Both the position numbers and the translations under genes were made by a program. Source: DATILL01 sp035476575 (lineage in GTDB: Bacteria > Actinomycetota > Actinomycetes > Mycobacteriales > JACQDL01). From it: a stretch of DNA of 16,460 bases. Positions within the stretch are counted from its first letter, which is position 1. Every line of letters begins with the position of its first letter. Where the stretch lies: NCBI GenBank assembly GCA_035476575.1, contig DATILL010000072.1, positions 1 through 16,460 on the forward strand, given 5' to 3'. Positions 1-7,560 of the stretch are shown in pieces. The notes beneath the pieces are model-generated. The model was not told the origin of the DNA and ran no database searches. It saw only the letters and a program-made list of their open reading frames with translations.

Positions 1-38
1 TGATGTTCCGGCGCGCCGGGGCTGGCTCCCCGTGAGGA

Positions 39-98
39 CGCGGGATCCCTGGTACGACGTGGTCTCTTCCACAAGATCAACGTCACAGGGATCCCGCG
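39..98. repeat. 13-bp perfect inverted repeat upstream of the transposase
   Basis: CGCGGGATCCCTG at 39-51 is the exact reverse complement of 86-98, with a 34-base loop. It lies just upstream of the transposase ATG at 104, so a transcript entering from outside the element could fold and hide the start. Protection of IS transposase genes from read-through is a known principle; its use here is an inference. Confidence 0.55.
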
Positions 99-103
99 CG
101 TCG

Positions 104-925
104 ATGAGTGTCACATACACCGCTGTCTTGGAGGTTTCCGAGGACAGCGTCCTGTTCTTGTCCGGTCTGCTGCACGCCGAGCGGACCCGGCGGGGCACCC
201 GCGCCGGGCGGCGGGCGTTGGGCACCTACAAGCAGGCCGTGCTGGTGCTGCGCTGGCTCTTCGACGACACCAGGACGTCGGCTCTGGCCAGGGACAGCGG
301 CATCTGGACCTCCACCGCCTACGCCTACCGCGATGACGGCGTCGCGGTGTTGGCGGCGCGCCAACCGTCCCTGCACGGGGCGCTGCTGGCGGCCACGACT
401 GCCGGCCACACGCACGTGGTCGTGGACGGCACCCTCATCTACACCGACCGGACCTCGGTCCCCGGCCCAACCCCCGGGGTGGACCTGTGGTGCAGCGGCA
501 GACACCACCACCACGGCGGGAACATCCAGGTCGTCCCGGCCCCGGACGGCTGGCCGCTGTGGACCTCCGACGTGCGGCCCGGCCGCGAACATGACATGAC
601 CACCGCCCGAGCCGACCCCGACCTGCTGACCCGCATCGACCAGCGGGCCGCCGACGGCCAGCTCACCCCGGCCGACCCGGGCCACGAAGACGAGCCCGCC
701 ACGTTCACGACCCCGTCCAAGAAACCACCCAACGCCGGACTGACCATCGACCAGCAGACCTACAACGCCGTTCACGGCGCGCTGCGCCGCCTCGGCGAAC
801 GCGCCAGCTCCCTGCCCAAGACCACCTTCACGGCGCCGCGCCGCTACCGCGGCTGCCCCTGGCGCCCCGGCGACATCGCCGCCGCCCTGGTCCTGCCCCA
901 CCACGAACACGGCCACACCACATGA
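104..925 (+). CDS. IS5-family-like DDE transposase, probably decaying
   Basis: Transposase of the actinobacterial IS5-like group, which cuts and rejoins element ends through an RNase H-like DDE core. The 273-residue product has an N-terminal helical/HTH region (about 1-75). The catalytic domain carries D108 (VVDGTL), D191 (ADPGHE, where relatives usually have ADLGYEG) and E232 (GERASSLPKT), plus the conserved stretch GGNIQV and TSDVRPGREHD. The ATG at 104 gives the usual family start (MSVTYTAVL); an in-frame start at 32 would run through the upstream inverted repeat. Several positions usually Leu or Ile are Pro here (ADPG, SSLPKT, TAPRR, PWRPGD, LVLPHH), as judged against remembered relatives, which suggests loss of activity although the frame is intact. 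Confidence 0.8.
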   Translation: MSVTYTAVLEVSEDSVLFLSGLLHAERTRRGTRAGRRALGTYKQAVLVLRWLFDDTRTSALARDSGIWTSTAYAYRDDGVAVLAARQPSLHGALLAATTAGHTHVVVDGTLIYTDRTSVPGPTPGVDLWCSGRHHHHGGNIQVVPAPDGWPLWTSDVRPGREHDMTTARADPDLLTRIDQRAADGQLTPADPGHEDEPATFTTPSKKPPNAGLTIDQQTYNAVHGALRRLGERASSLPKTTFTAPRRYRGCPWRPGDIAAALVLPHHEHGHTT

Positions 926-980
926 CCAACAACCGTCGACCACACAACGCGACGAAAGGTTACACGGAAAGGCTCAGTCC

Positions 981-1230
981 CATGGCGCCGGTTCGCCGCT
1001 AGCTCCCGCAGGCCTGCCTCGCCCAGCCGTTCCCGCACCGGCACCAAGCCATCACCTCGGACGGTCGAGTACACCCCTGGTTCGTCCGTCTGATCGTTCT
1101 CCCCGATGCGCCGTAGGACATCTTGTACCTTTTTGACCATATCTGGGAGGTTCGAGTAACGGCTCAGAACCTCCACCAGAATAGGGACGTTAGGACCCGA
1201 TCCCGAAAGGACTGCGGTCACAGCCGCCAT
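981..1230 (-). pseudogene. 5' remnant of a helix-turn-helix protein truncated by the IS
   Basis: The reverse strand encodes about 80 residues that read as real protein: a segment ending in LPDMVKKVQDVLRRIGEND followed by VRERLGEAGLRELAANRRHGT. This resembles the start of small HTH proteins of actinobacterial mobile DNA, in which a predicted helix is followed by a (R)LG..gl.eL...r..G motif and then a recognition helix. The recognition part is missing: the reading frame enters the IS right end at about 980 and continues as unrelated sequence. The start is taken at ATG 1230; no strong ribosome site is visible, so it is approximate. What the intact protein regulated or recombined is unknown. Confidence 0.4.
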
Positions 1231-1286
1231 GATGCCGTCGACGTGACCTTTGCCAGCAGACAACCGCAGGGCCCGGCGGGACGCCG

Positions 1287-1292
1287 TAGAAT
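1287..1292 (+). promoter_or_regulatory. Candidate -10 box TAGAAT for the membrane protein gene at 1368
   Basis: TAGAAT fits the TANNNT actinobacterial -10 pattern and lies about 75 bases before the ATG at 1368. No good -35 hexamer stands 16-19 bases upstream, so support is weak. Confidence 0.3.
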
Positions 1293-1367
1293 GGCACGGG
1301 TTCGGGGCATGCCCTGCGGGCATCTGTCCGCACAGCCACGTTGAGCACACGGGCGGGAGTTGTGAAC

Positions 1368-2120
1368 ATGGCCGACAACAACCGGGAGGTCGTCTACCGT
1401 GTCTACCGCCCGGGCGTTGCCGGTCCGGTCGTCGGGCTGCCGCTGCTTGCCATCGTGGCTGGCCTTGCCTATGGGGCCGCCAACGGGGTTTCCCTCGTCG
1501 TCGTAGCCGGGCCGGCCGCCGTGTTGATCGTGCTGCTCGCCTGGGGATACGCCCGAGGCCGCCTGTCCGCGACGATCACCGGCCCGGACCGTCTCACCCT
1601 ACGGCGTCCCTTCGGATCCCGGACGCTGCAGTGGCCGGACATCCAAGCGATCGAGCTGGAAACCCAACCGGTGTGGACGGCCCAGGCAAGGCAACTGAGG
1701 AACGCCGCGGTGGCCTACGATCGCCAGGGCCGCAGGATCGCGCTTCCCGGTGTCGATGACACGCACGTGGCTTCGCTTGATGACGAAGTCCGCGCCCTGC
1801 GCGCACTGTGGCAGCGGCGCCGCGGCGAGGGCTGGGAGGCGGCACCTGGGGCCACCGCCGCGATGGACCAGGCGCGGCGCGGCGCCCACCGGCGCAGCGC
1901 CTGGCTGATGGGCTCGGTCGTGGCCATGGGCTTGCTGTTCTGCGCTCTCGTGATCGTCGTTGTCGTGCTTACCGGAGGCCCGGTCGCCGCGCTCGTGTTG
2001 ATGGGCATCCTGCCCGTCGCGGCAGGGGGAGCCGCTTTCGTGGTAGCCCTCCACCGCCAGAAGAAGGCCGGACAGACCCCCTACCCGGGCGGCGGCGACG
2101 GGTCACCCACTGAGCCGTAG
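1368..2120 (+). CDS. PH-domain-like integral membrane protein
   Basis: A 250-residue membrane protein of no assigned function. Two N-terminal hydrophobic segments (about 19-35 and 42-60) are followed by a soluble stretch (64-150: LSATITGPDRLTLRRPFGSR, then LQWPDIQAIEL and RRIALPGVDD). This is the pattern of the small PH-like domain in actinobacterial membrane proteins (bPH_6 type), where a W-x-DI-x-xI element follows a basic strand. Two more membrane segments lie at about 180-200 and 205-228, with a hydrophilic tail. ATG 1368 is chosen because GGGAG at 1354-1358 is well spaced from it; in-frame TTG 1341 and GTG 1362 are alternatives. It stands alone on this strand. The PH assignment rests on pattern only. 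Confidence 0.75.
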   Translation: MADNNREVVYRVYRPGVAGPVVGLPLLAIVAGLAYGAANGVSLVVVAGPAAVLIVLLAWGYARGRLSATITGPDRLTLRRPFGSRTLQWPDIQAIELETQPVWTAQARQLRNAAVAYDRQGRRIALPGVDDTHVASLDDEVRALRALWQRRRGEGWEAAPGATAAMDQARRGAHRRSAWLMGSVVAMGLLFCALVIVVVVLTGGPVAALVLMGILPVAAGGAAFVVALHRQKKAGQTPYPGGGDGSPTEP

Positions 2121-2132
2121 GACCATCGGCTC
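2112..2132 (+). terminator. Weak hairpin at the stop of the membrane protein gene
   Basis: GAGCCG (2112-2117) pairs with CGGCTC (2127-2132) around a nine-base loop that contains the TAG stop. A second small stem, CCACC-TTC-GGTGG, follows at 2142-2154. There is no U-tract, so function as a terminator is uncertain. Confidence 0.25.
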
Positions 2133-2623
2133 CGCCGCGGCCCACCTTCGGTGGAGCAGCAGCCCGGCATGTCGAAGCTGCGGGAGCTGTGCAAGGAGCG
2201 CGATTGGACCCAGCAGCCGGTGGAGCTAACGTGCGCGAGTTCCTGCCTAATCGGTTACCAAAGCGAAACGGCAAAGCAGCCGAAGTGCTGGCGGCGTGCT
2301 GAAACCCACCAAGGTCGCCGGGTCCAGCCCGTCGTCGGCGGTGGCAACGGCTGGTAAACGCACAGGTACGCCCAGAGTTCCTGCCCCACCAGTGGTGGGC
2401 TCTTCGACCGCAGCACCCACCTCGGGGGCGCTACGTTCGGTGGTCTTCAGCCGGTCGTGTTGGCTCTCGCCGAACGGCGGCACCGTCCTGGTCGACCAGC
2501 GCCGGCCGGACAAGCGAAACGTTATCCGCCGCCCGAGCCACGTCATTGTCTGCCGGCGTCCAGCATCCAGTCGGGCTCCTCTATGCACAATTTGTGGAGC
2601 CAGCGGGTACCGGGACCATCGGA
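2121..2623. other. About 500 bases without a convincing gene
   Basis: No reading frame here has both protein-like composition and a plausible start. One short stretch on the plus strand (from 2169, MSKLRELCKERDWTQQ) resembles the first helix of an XRE-type HTH regulator but breaks down after about 16 residues, so at most it is a relic. Third-position GC bias is not consistent in any frame. Confidence 0.5.
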
Positions 2624-3004
2624 CTACTCGGCGAGGAAAAGGCAGAACGGGTGGCCGGCGGGATCGAGATAAATCCGCACGGACTCCTGCGGCTGGTAGT
2701 CCGCGAGAACCGCGCCGGCGGCGACTGCGCTCTGTCCCGCGAGATCAAGATCGTCGACCTCGATGTCGAGGTGCACCTGCATCTGCTGGTCACCCGGGCC
2801 AGCCGGCCAGACCGGTCGCTGGTAGCCCTCGTCCGCCTGGAACGACAGGCCCGCCCCACCGTCCGGCGGCACGAGCTTCACCCACTCCGGCTCATCCTGG
2901 CTCACCGTCCACCCCAACAGGCGACGGTAGAAGTCAGCCAGGGCACGCGCGTCGGGCGAGTCCAGCACGACTCCCGACAGAGTCATCCGGGGCGCCGGAG
3001 CCAT
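2624..3004 (-). CDS. Glyoxalase/VOC superfamily protein
   Basis: A 126-residue single VOC module. Members of this superfamily bind metal or small molecules through paired beta-alpha-beta-beta-beta units and serve as glyoxalases, dioxygenases or drug-binding resistance proteins; the substrate cannot be told here. Visible marks are the opening strand and helix (LSGVVLDSPDARALADFYRR, 9-28), the LLGW turn (29-32), the W-V-KL-PPDGG segment (41-50), the second-half strand QVHLDIEVDD (76-85) and the closing RIYLDPAGHPFCLF (110-123). The ATG at 3004 has a strong ribosome site (GAGGGAGGGG) just upstream; M7 is a less likely start. It is divergent from geosmin synthase, 383 bases away, with no evident functional link. 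Confidence 0.85.
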   Translation of the reverse strand: MAPAPRMTLSGVVLDSPDARALADFYRRLLGWTVSQDEPEWVKLVPPDGGAGLSFQADEGYQRPVWPAGPGDQQMQVHLDIEVDDLDLAGQSAVAAGAVLADYQPQESVRIYLDPAGHPFCLFLAE

Positions 3005-3387
3005 GTCCCCTCCCTCGGCCGGCGAACGAGCTTCAACCTTACGGATCCGGCGTACGTCGTCCCAAACGGTCACACCCGACACCGAGGCGACGGAGATGGC
3101 CACCGTGTCCGGGCTAACCACGGTCCCCTGACGACGCCCCGGCCCGGCGACCGGGCCGCGCACCCACCAGGTCTTCAGCCTGGCCCGGCCGGCATCAGGA
3201 GTACTTGACCAAGGCGACCCTGTGGGCGGAGGCCAGGTCGCTCGCCGTCCACTCGCGGGTGCGAGCCACCGTACGCGGCTGTGCCGCGATCCGGAGGCAA
3301 CGATACGGCGCAAGGTCTTGAGGATTCGCCCGAAGTGCGGCAGGTTGGGAGAGTTCGTTGCGCCGGTCGGCTCGAGGGGGCACGCTC
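3005..3387. other. Divergent intergenic region between the VOC gene and geosmin synthase
   Basis: About 380 bases with no convincing gene. It holds the VOC promoter candidate and a compact GC hairpin at 3141-3157 (GGCCCGG-CGA-CCGGGCC) with no U-tract. A TTGACC at 3205-3210 points toward geosmin synthase but no -10 box is well placed after it, so I could not define that promoter. Confidence 0.45.
3036..3065 (-). promoter_or_regulatory. Candidate promoter for the VOC gene
   Basis: On the minus strand TTGGGA (3060-3065) and TAAGGT (3036-3041) are separated by 18 bases. Transcription would begin near 3029, leaving a leader of about 25 bases that holds the GGGAGGGG ribosome site. This is pattern evidence only. 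Confidence 0.4.
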
Positions 3388-5664
3388 ATGCAGGCTTTCA
3401 CACTGCCTGACTTCTACATGCCGTATCCCGCCAGGCTCAACCCGCACCTGGAGCGCTCCCGCGAGCACAGCGCGGCCTGGGCGCAGGAGATGGGCATGCT
3501 CGACGCGCCGAAGCCCGGCGGTGGCGTCGTGTGGGACGACGCGGCGCTGGCCAGGATGGACTACGCGCTGATGTGCGCCTACACCCACCCGGACTGCGAC
3601 GGTCCCACCCTGGACCTGATCACCGACTGGTACGTCTGGGTGTTCTTCTTCGACGACCATTTCCTTGAGCATTTCAAGTACTCCCGCGACCTGCCAGGGG
3701 CGAAGGCCTACCTCGACCGCCTCGAGCTGTTCATGACCGCGGAGGGCGAGACGCCACCGGAGCCGACGAACCCGGCCGAGGCAGGGCTGAAAGACCTCTG
3801 GGAGCGCACGGTGCCGGCGATGTCGGACGAGTGGCGGCAACGCTTCATCACCAGCACCCACAACCTGATGGTGGAGTCGATGTGGGAGCTCGACAACATC
3901 AACCGTGGCCGGGTCGCCAACCCGATCGAGTACGTGCAGATGCGGCGGCGGGTCGGCGGGGCGCCGTGGTCAGCGAACCTCGTCGAGTTTGTCGTCGGCG
4001 CGGAGGTTCCCGACAGCCTTGCCCGGACGAGGCCGATGCAGGTTCTGTCGGACACGTTCGCGGATGGCGTACACCTGCGTAACGACCTGTTCTCCTACCA
4101 GCGTGAGGTCCAGGAGGAGGGGGAGAACGCCAACGCGGTGTTGGTGTTCGAACAATTCTTCGACTGTACGACGCAGGAGGCTGCCGAGCTGGTCAACGAC
4201 CTGTTGACCTCCCGGCTGCAGCAGTTCGAGAACACGGCGCTGACCGAGGTCCCCGGCCTGCTCGCCGAGCACGCCGTGCCCGCCGACGACCAGCTCAGGG
4301 TGGCGGCCTACGTCAAGGGCCTCCAGGACTGGCAGTCCGGCGGGCACGAGTGGCATGCGAGATCCAGCCGTTACATGAACGAGGGCGCCGCCTCAGGGGC
4401 CGCCCCAGGCCCCGCCGCGGTGGTGCTCGGCGGCCCGACCGGCCTGGGCACCTCCGCCAGCAGGCTGGCGTTCTCCCCGGCAAGGCTGGGCCTACAGCGC
4501 AGGGCCCGGCAGCATACCTTCGTTCCATTCCAGCCGGTGGGGCATCTGCCGCTGCCGGATCTCTACATGCCCTACCCGTTCCGTACCAGCCCTCACCTGG
4601 ACGCCGCACGAGGTCACGCGGTCGACTGGGTGCGGCAGATGGGCATGTTCGACTCGGTGCCCGGGGTGGAGCTCGGCGGGCTGTGGGACGAACGACGTTT
4701 CATCGGCTTCGACTTTCCACACTGCGCCGCGATGATCCACGCTGACGCGAGCCCCGAACAGCTCAACCTGTCCTCGGACTGGTTGGCCTGGGGGACCTAC
4801 GGCGACGACTACTTCCCGCTAGTGTTCGGGCTGACCCGCAACCTTGTAGCGGCGAAGCTCTGCAACGACCGGCTGTCGGCCTTTATGCCATTGGACGCCG
4901 GGGTCACCCCGGAGCCGATGAACCCGATCGAGCGGGGGCTGGGAGACCTGTGGCGGCGCACCGCGGAGCCGATGACGGTGCCCGCCCGGCGGGTGTTCCG
5001 CAAGGCGGTGGAGGACATGACCTCGAGCTGGTTATGGGAGCTGGCCAACCAGGCCCAGAACCGCGTTCCCGACCCGATCGACTATGTCGAGATGCGCCGC
5101 CGGACGTTCGGCTCCAACATGACGATGAGCCTGGCCCGGCTCGCACGCCCAGACGTGGTGCCCGAAGAGATCTACCAGACCCGAGTCATGCATGAGCTGG
5201 ACACCGCGGCGCACGACTACGCCTGTTTCACCAACGACCTGTTCTCCTACCAGAAGGAGATCGAGTTCGAGGGCGAGCTGCACAACATCGTCCTGGTCGT
5301 GGAGAACTTCCTGGACGTGGACCGGCTGAAGGCCAGGGACATCGTCGCCGACCTGATGGCGGCACGGATGCGGCAGTTCGAGCACATCGTCGCCAACGAT
5401 ATGCCGGTGCTGTTCGAGGAGCTCGCTCTCGACGAGCCGGTACGAAAAGCTCTCACCCGCTACGCCGACGACCTCAAGGAGTGGATGTCGGGAATCCTGG
5501 AATGGCACCGACGGTGCGCGCGGTACACCGAGGCCGAACTCCAGCGCAACCGGATTCAGGGTGTGTCGACGGGGTTCTCGTTACTGCCCACAGGTCTCGG
5601 TACCTCGGCGGCGCGGGTCGCCACATCGGTGGGAGCGAGACCGGCCGCCTCGTTGACCCAGTAG
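3388..5664 (+). CDS. geoA: Geosmin synthase (two-domain germacradienol/geosmin synthase)
   Basis: Bifunctional class I terpene synthase that converts farnesyl diphosphate to germacradienol (N-terminal domain) and then to the earthy odorant geosmin (C-terminal domain). The product is 758 residues, close to the usual 720-760. The N-domain has the Mg-binding D89-DHFLE94 and the NSE motif N232-DLFSYQRE240, and opens with the family signature FTLPDFYMPYPARLNPHL. A Gly/Ala/Pro-rich linker (about 331-385) leads to the C-domain, which has LPDLYMPYPFRTSPHLD, D473-DYF476 and N616-DLFSYQKE624. The start is ATG 3388, preceded by a purine-rich site (GAGGGGG at 3374-3380); TTG 3358 in frame is less likely. 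All key residues are present, so it should be active. It appears monocistronic and convergent with the LapA-like gene. Confidence 0.97.
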   Translation: MQAFTLPDFYMPYPARLNPHLERSREHSAAWAQEMGMLDAPKPGGGVVWDDAALARMDYALMCAYTHPDCDGPTLDLITDWYVWVFFFDDHFLEHFKYSRDLPGAKAYLDRLELFMTAEGETPPEPTNPAEAGLKDLWERTVPAMSDEWRQRFITSTHNLMVESMWELDNINRGRVANPIEYVQMRRRVGGAPWSANLVEFVVGAEVPDSLARTRPMQVLSDTFADGVHLRNDLFSYQREVQEEGENANAVLVFEQFFDCTTQEAAELVNDLLTSRLQQFENTALTEVPGLLAEHAVPADDQLRVAAYVKGLQDWQSGGHEWHARSSRYMNEGAASGAAPGPAAVVLGGPTGLGTSASRLAFSPARLGLQRRARQHTFVPFQPVGHLPLPDLYMPYPFRTSPHLDAARGHAVDWVRQMGMFDSVPGVELGGLWDERRFIGFDFPHCAAMIHADASPEQLNLSSDWLAWGTYGDDYFPLVFGLTRNLVAAKLCNDRLSAFMPLDAGVTPEPMNPIERGLGDLWRRTAEPMTVPARRVFRKAVEDMTSSWLWELANQAQNRVPDPIDYVEMRRRTFGSNMTMSLARLARPDVVPEEIYQTRVMHELDTAAHDYACFTNDLFSYQKEIEFEGELHNIVLVVENFLDVDRLKARDIVADLMAARMRQFEHIVANDMPVLFEELALDEPVRKALTRYADDLKEWMSGILEWHRRCARYTEAELQRNRIQGVSTGFSLLPTGLGTSAARVATSVGARPAASLTQ

Positions 5665-5685
5665 CCGGCGCTCGTCCTCGCCCCG

Positions 5686-6198
5686 TCACCGTGGACGGTG
5701 GGCTGCCTGGCCGGTCCCCTGTGGCCGGTCGGGGCGTTTGGCGGCCCGGCGGAGCTGGATGATGCGCCCATAGCCGGGGATGGCGACCAGCAGGACACCG
5801 CAGGCGGCGGCCAGCAGCAGCGCGGCTCCCAACGGCAGATGGCCATGGACGCCGAAGTAGGCGACGTCCACGGTGCGACCGTTCTCCAGGATGAACACCA
5901 GCAACAGCAGCAGGACGACGGCGGCCAGCGTGACGGTGATCCACAGGCCACCAAACCGGGTCCGTGGCACCGACCTGCGGGCTGCCGGGGGCATCTGCTC
6001 GTCGGGCATCTGCTCGCCGCGTGCGGCGTCCGGGTAGCTGGGCGGTGCGGCAGGCGGAACGACGGCGCCCGGCTCGAACGACGCGGCCTCGGCAGGCCCG
6101 TCCGGACCCGTTGGCTGGGTCGGTGGCCAAGAGGAGGGTCGACCCGGGGTAGTGGGGTCGGGCCGGGGGCCGGTCTCCGGAGGTCGTGGCTCGGTCAT
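5686..6198 (-). CDS. LapA-family (DUF1049) membrane protein
   Basis: A small two-helix inner-membrane protein. The first ~80 residues are Pro-rich and disordered, as is common for actinobacterial members. The domain proper follows: helix 1 (GGLWITVTLAAVVLLLLLVF), the ENGRTVDVAYFG turn and helix 2 (LPLGAALLLAAACGVLLVAI), then a basic tail starting IIQLRRAAKR. The F-x-x-EN-x-x-x-V turn is the family hallmark. In E. coli the relative acts in LPS assembly control; that role cannot hold in a Gram-positive, so the function here is unknown. ATG 6198 is better spaced from GAGAAAG than ATG 6204 two codons upstream; both are possible. The gene ends 21 bases from the geosmin synthase stop on the other strand. 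Confidence 0.85.
   Translation of the reverse strand: MTEPRPPETGPRPDPTTPGRPSSWPPTQPTGPDGPAEAASFEPGAVVPPAAPPSYPDAARGEQMPDEQMPPAARRSVPRTRFGGLWITVTLAAVVLLLLLVFILENGRTVDVAYFGVHGHLPLGAALLLAAACGVLLVAIPGYGRIIQLRRAAKRPDRPQGTGQAAHRPR
5687..5700. terminator. Small palindrome between convergent geosmin synthase and LapA-like genes
   Basis: CACCGTGGACGGTG is a perfect short palindrome overlapping the last codons of the LapA-like gene and lying 23 bases past the geosmin synthase stop. It lacks a U-tract. It could be a weak bidirectional terminator; evidence is slight. Confidence 0.2.
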
Positions 6199-6373
6199 TG
6201 CCATCGCTTTCTCTCGGCTGGGGAACGCACTGGTGCGCGGGCCCTCAGCGCCTCAGTATGCCCCCCTCGGGTCTTCGTACACGCCCGGCGAGCGCACCAC
6301 CCAAGCCCTGGCACAGGCACCCCAGGCACCCGAGGAGCCGCGCGTTGAGTTGCACGTATCGACCAGCAACATG

Positions 6374-6384
6374 TCGATGATCGA
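6374..6384. promoter_or_regulatory. Candidate PadR operator
   Basis: TCGAT-G-ATCGA is an 11-bp perfect palindrome lying two bases upstream of the TATAGT -10 box, inside the promoter spacer. The flanks (acatg on the left, tgtat on the right) extend it imperfectly. PadR proteins are usually autorepressors that bind such inverted repeats at their own promoter, so this is the best site in the region. Confidence 0.4.
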
Positions 6385-6386
6385 TG

Positions 6387-6392
6387 TATAGT
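6387..6392 (+). promoter_or_regulatory. -10 box TATAGT for a leaderless padR-like transcript
   Basis: TATAGT is followed by six bases and then the GTG at 6399, placing the expected transcription start on or next to the start codon. This suits a leaderless mRNA. No clear -35 hexamer is seen at 17 bases. Confidence 0.5.
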
Positions 6393-6398
6393 CCCAGT

Positions 6399-6725
6399 GT
6401 GGAGCTACGGACACCCAGCTATTTCGCGTTGGCCGCGCTGCTCGACGGGCCACTGCACGGGTACGCGATCGTCCGCCGGGCCGCCGAGCTGTCCGATGGA
6501 GCGGTGAAGCTGTCCACCGGCACGCTGTACGCGTTGCTGGAGCGGGCGGTCGGCGAGGGCCTCGTCGTGGCCGGCGAGCCGTACGTCGAAGGCGGGCGGC
6601 AACGCCGCGACTACGCCCTGACCGACGCCGGACGCGGTGCCCTGCATGCCGAGACCGAACGGCTCGCGCAGGCGGCTCGGACGGTCGCCCGGCGGCTTCG
6701 CGCGACCGCCCGCCTGGTGACGCCG
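6399..6725 (+). CDS. PadR-family transcriptional regulator
   Basis: A 109-residue winged-helix repressor, the short PadR-s2-like type. The wHTH shows LDGPLHGYAIVRRA (helix 1 with the G-x-x-HGY mark), LSTGTLYALLERAVGEGLV (recognition helix and the start of the wing) and RRDYALTDAGR (the wing and start of the C-terminal helix). The coding stop is at 6726-6728. I take the start as GTG 6399 because it sits six bases after a TATAGT box (leaderless), and the protein then begins VELRTPSYFALAALL as relatives do; ATG 6384, five codons upstream, would overlap the -10 box. The stop overlaps the next gene's GTG by four bases, so the two are coupled. It probably represses its own operon until an inducer binds. 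Confidence 0.88.
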
Positions 6726-7552
6726 TGAGTCGCGAGCGCCTGATCAACGCCGCGCTGCGGGCCTATCCGCGGTCGGTCCGGGACCACCACGGAAGCGAGA
6801 TGCTCAGCACCGTGCTTGACTCCACCGCCGACGCCCCACGCCGGCTCCCGCGCGAGATTCTCGATCTCGTCCGAGTCGGCCTGCGCAGCCGCGCCACCGA
6901 GACCGCGCAGCCGGGCGTCCGGCGGGTGATCGCCGACGGCCTGTGCCGCGGTGCCACCTGGGTGATGACGCTCGACCTCAGCACCCTGCTGGCGCAGCGG
7001 ATGCGTGGCATGCACGACCCGCTGCTCTCACCGGTGTCGATAGCCGGGCTCGCCGCCGTCCTCGCCGTCGCGCTGATCGGCTACGACCGGCTCGCCGGAG
7101 TGGGCGGACTGGTATGGACGGTCAGCCGCACCCCCGAGGTGTTCCACCACCACCCGTCGGTCGACGGGCTCCTTCCCACTGTGGTGCCGGTCATCTGCTT
7201 CGCCGTGCTGCTGCTTGCCCCGCGGCGGCGCGCGCCGATGCCGCACCGGCTCGGCTGGCTCGCCGTCCCGGCCGTCCTGGTCGCGGCGTTCGGCCCCGCA
7301 CCGCTCGACGGTCCGCTGATCGCCGTCGCGATGCTGGTGGTGGCCCTCACCGGGCTCTGCGCCATCGCCCTGCTCCCCACCGACCCGCGGCTGGCCATCG
7401 CGGCCGCCGTCCCCGCCGCTTACCTCGGCCTGCAGATCGTCATGAAGCCCGACGCGCCGATCGTCCTGAAGACCCTGCTCCTCGCCCCCGTGCCCATCGT
7501 GCTTGCCATCACCATCGCGCGGTCCCGGCAGCTCCAGCAACCCACCGGCTGA
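6725..7552 (+). CDS. PadR-coupled multi-pass membrane protein
   Basis: A 275-residue protein with a soluble helical N-terminus (about 1-95: LINAALRAYPRSVRDHHGSE followed by the LPREILDLVRVGLRSR helix) and about six membrane segments from residue 100 onward. Examples are PVSIAGLAAVLAVALIGY, VVPVICFAVLLLAP and AIAAAVPAAYLGLQIV. The N-terminal AL-AYP..vR..hG.Em pattern is the cytoplasmic module common in membrane proteins encoded directly after PadR-type regulators in actinobacteria. The GTG start overlaps the padR stop (GTGA), implying translational coupling. The function is unknown; by context it is the principal target of the PadR repressor and may sense or respond to membrane stress. Confidence 0.8.
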   Translation: MSRERLINAALRAYPRSVRDHHGSEMLSTVLDSTADAPRRLPREILDLVRVGLRSRATETAQPGVRRVIADGLCRGATWVMTLDLSTLLAQRMRGMHDPLLSPVSIAGLAAVLAVALIGYDRLAGVGGLVWTVSRTPEVFHHHPSVDGLLPTVVPVICFAVLLLAPRRRAPMPHRLGWLAVPAVLVAAFGPAPLDGPLIAVAMLVVALTGLCAIALLPTDPRLAIAAAVPAAYLGLQIVMKPDAPIVLKTLLLAPVPIVLAITIARSRQLQQPTG

Positions 7553-7560
7553 CGCCAACG

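Larger units (their letters stand above)
1..980 (+). mobile_element. Partial IS5-like insertion sequence (left end outside window or not found)
   Basis: This interval holds an IS5-like DDE transposase gene (104-925) with short flanks. The right limit is placed near 980 because the reverse-strand HTH gene loses its expected continuation there, and because the sequence around 958-978 (ggttacacggaaaggctcag) looks like an element end. I did not find a matching inverted copy in bases 1-103, so the left terminus is either beyond the window or degraded. Target-site duplications cannot be judged. The element boundaries are inferred. Confidence 0.5.

Noticed and set aside
83..943. Long reverse-strand open frame across the transposase
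   Set aside because: Gly/Val-rich shadow of the transposase gene; no protein-like motifs.
2151..2357. Small XRE-like regulator starting MSKLRELCKERDWTQQ
   Set aside because: Similarity stops after one helix and the rest is not protein-like; at most a relic.
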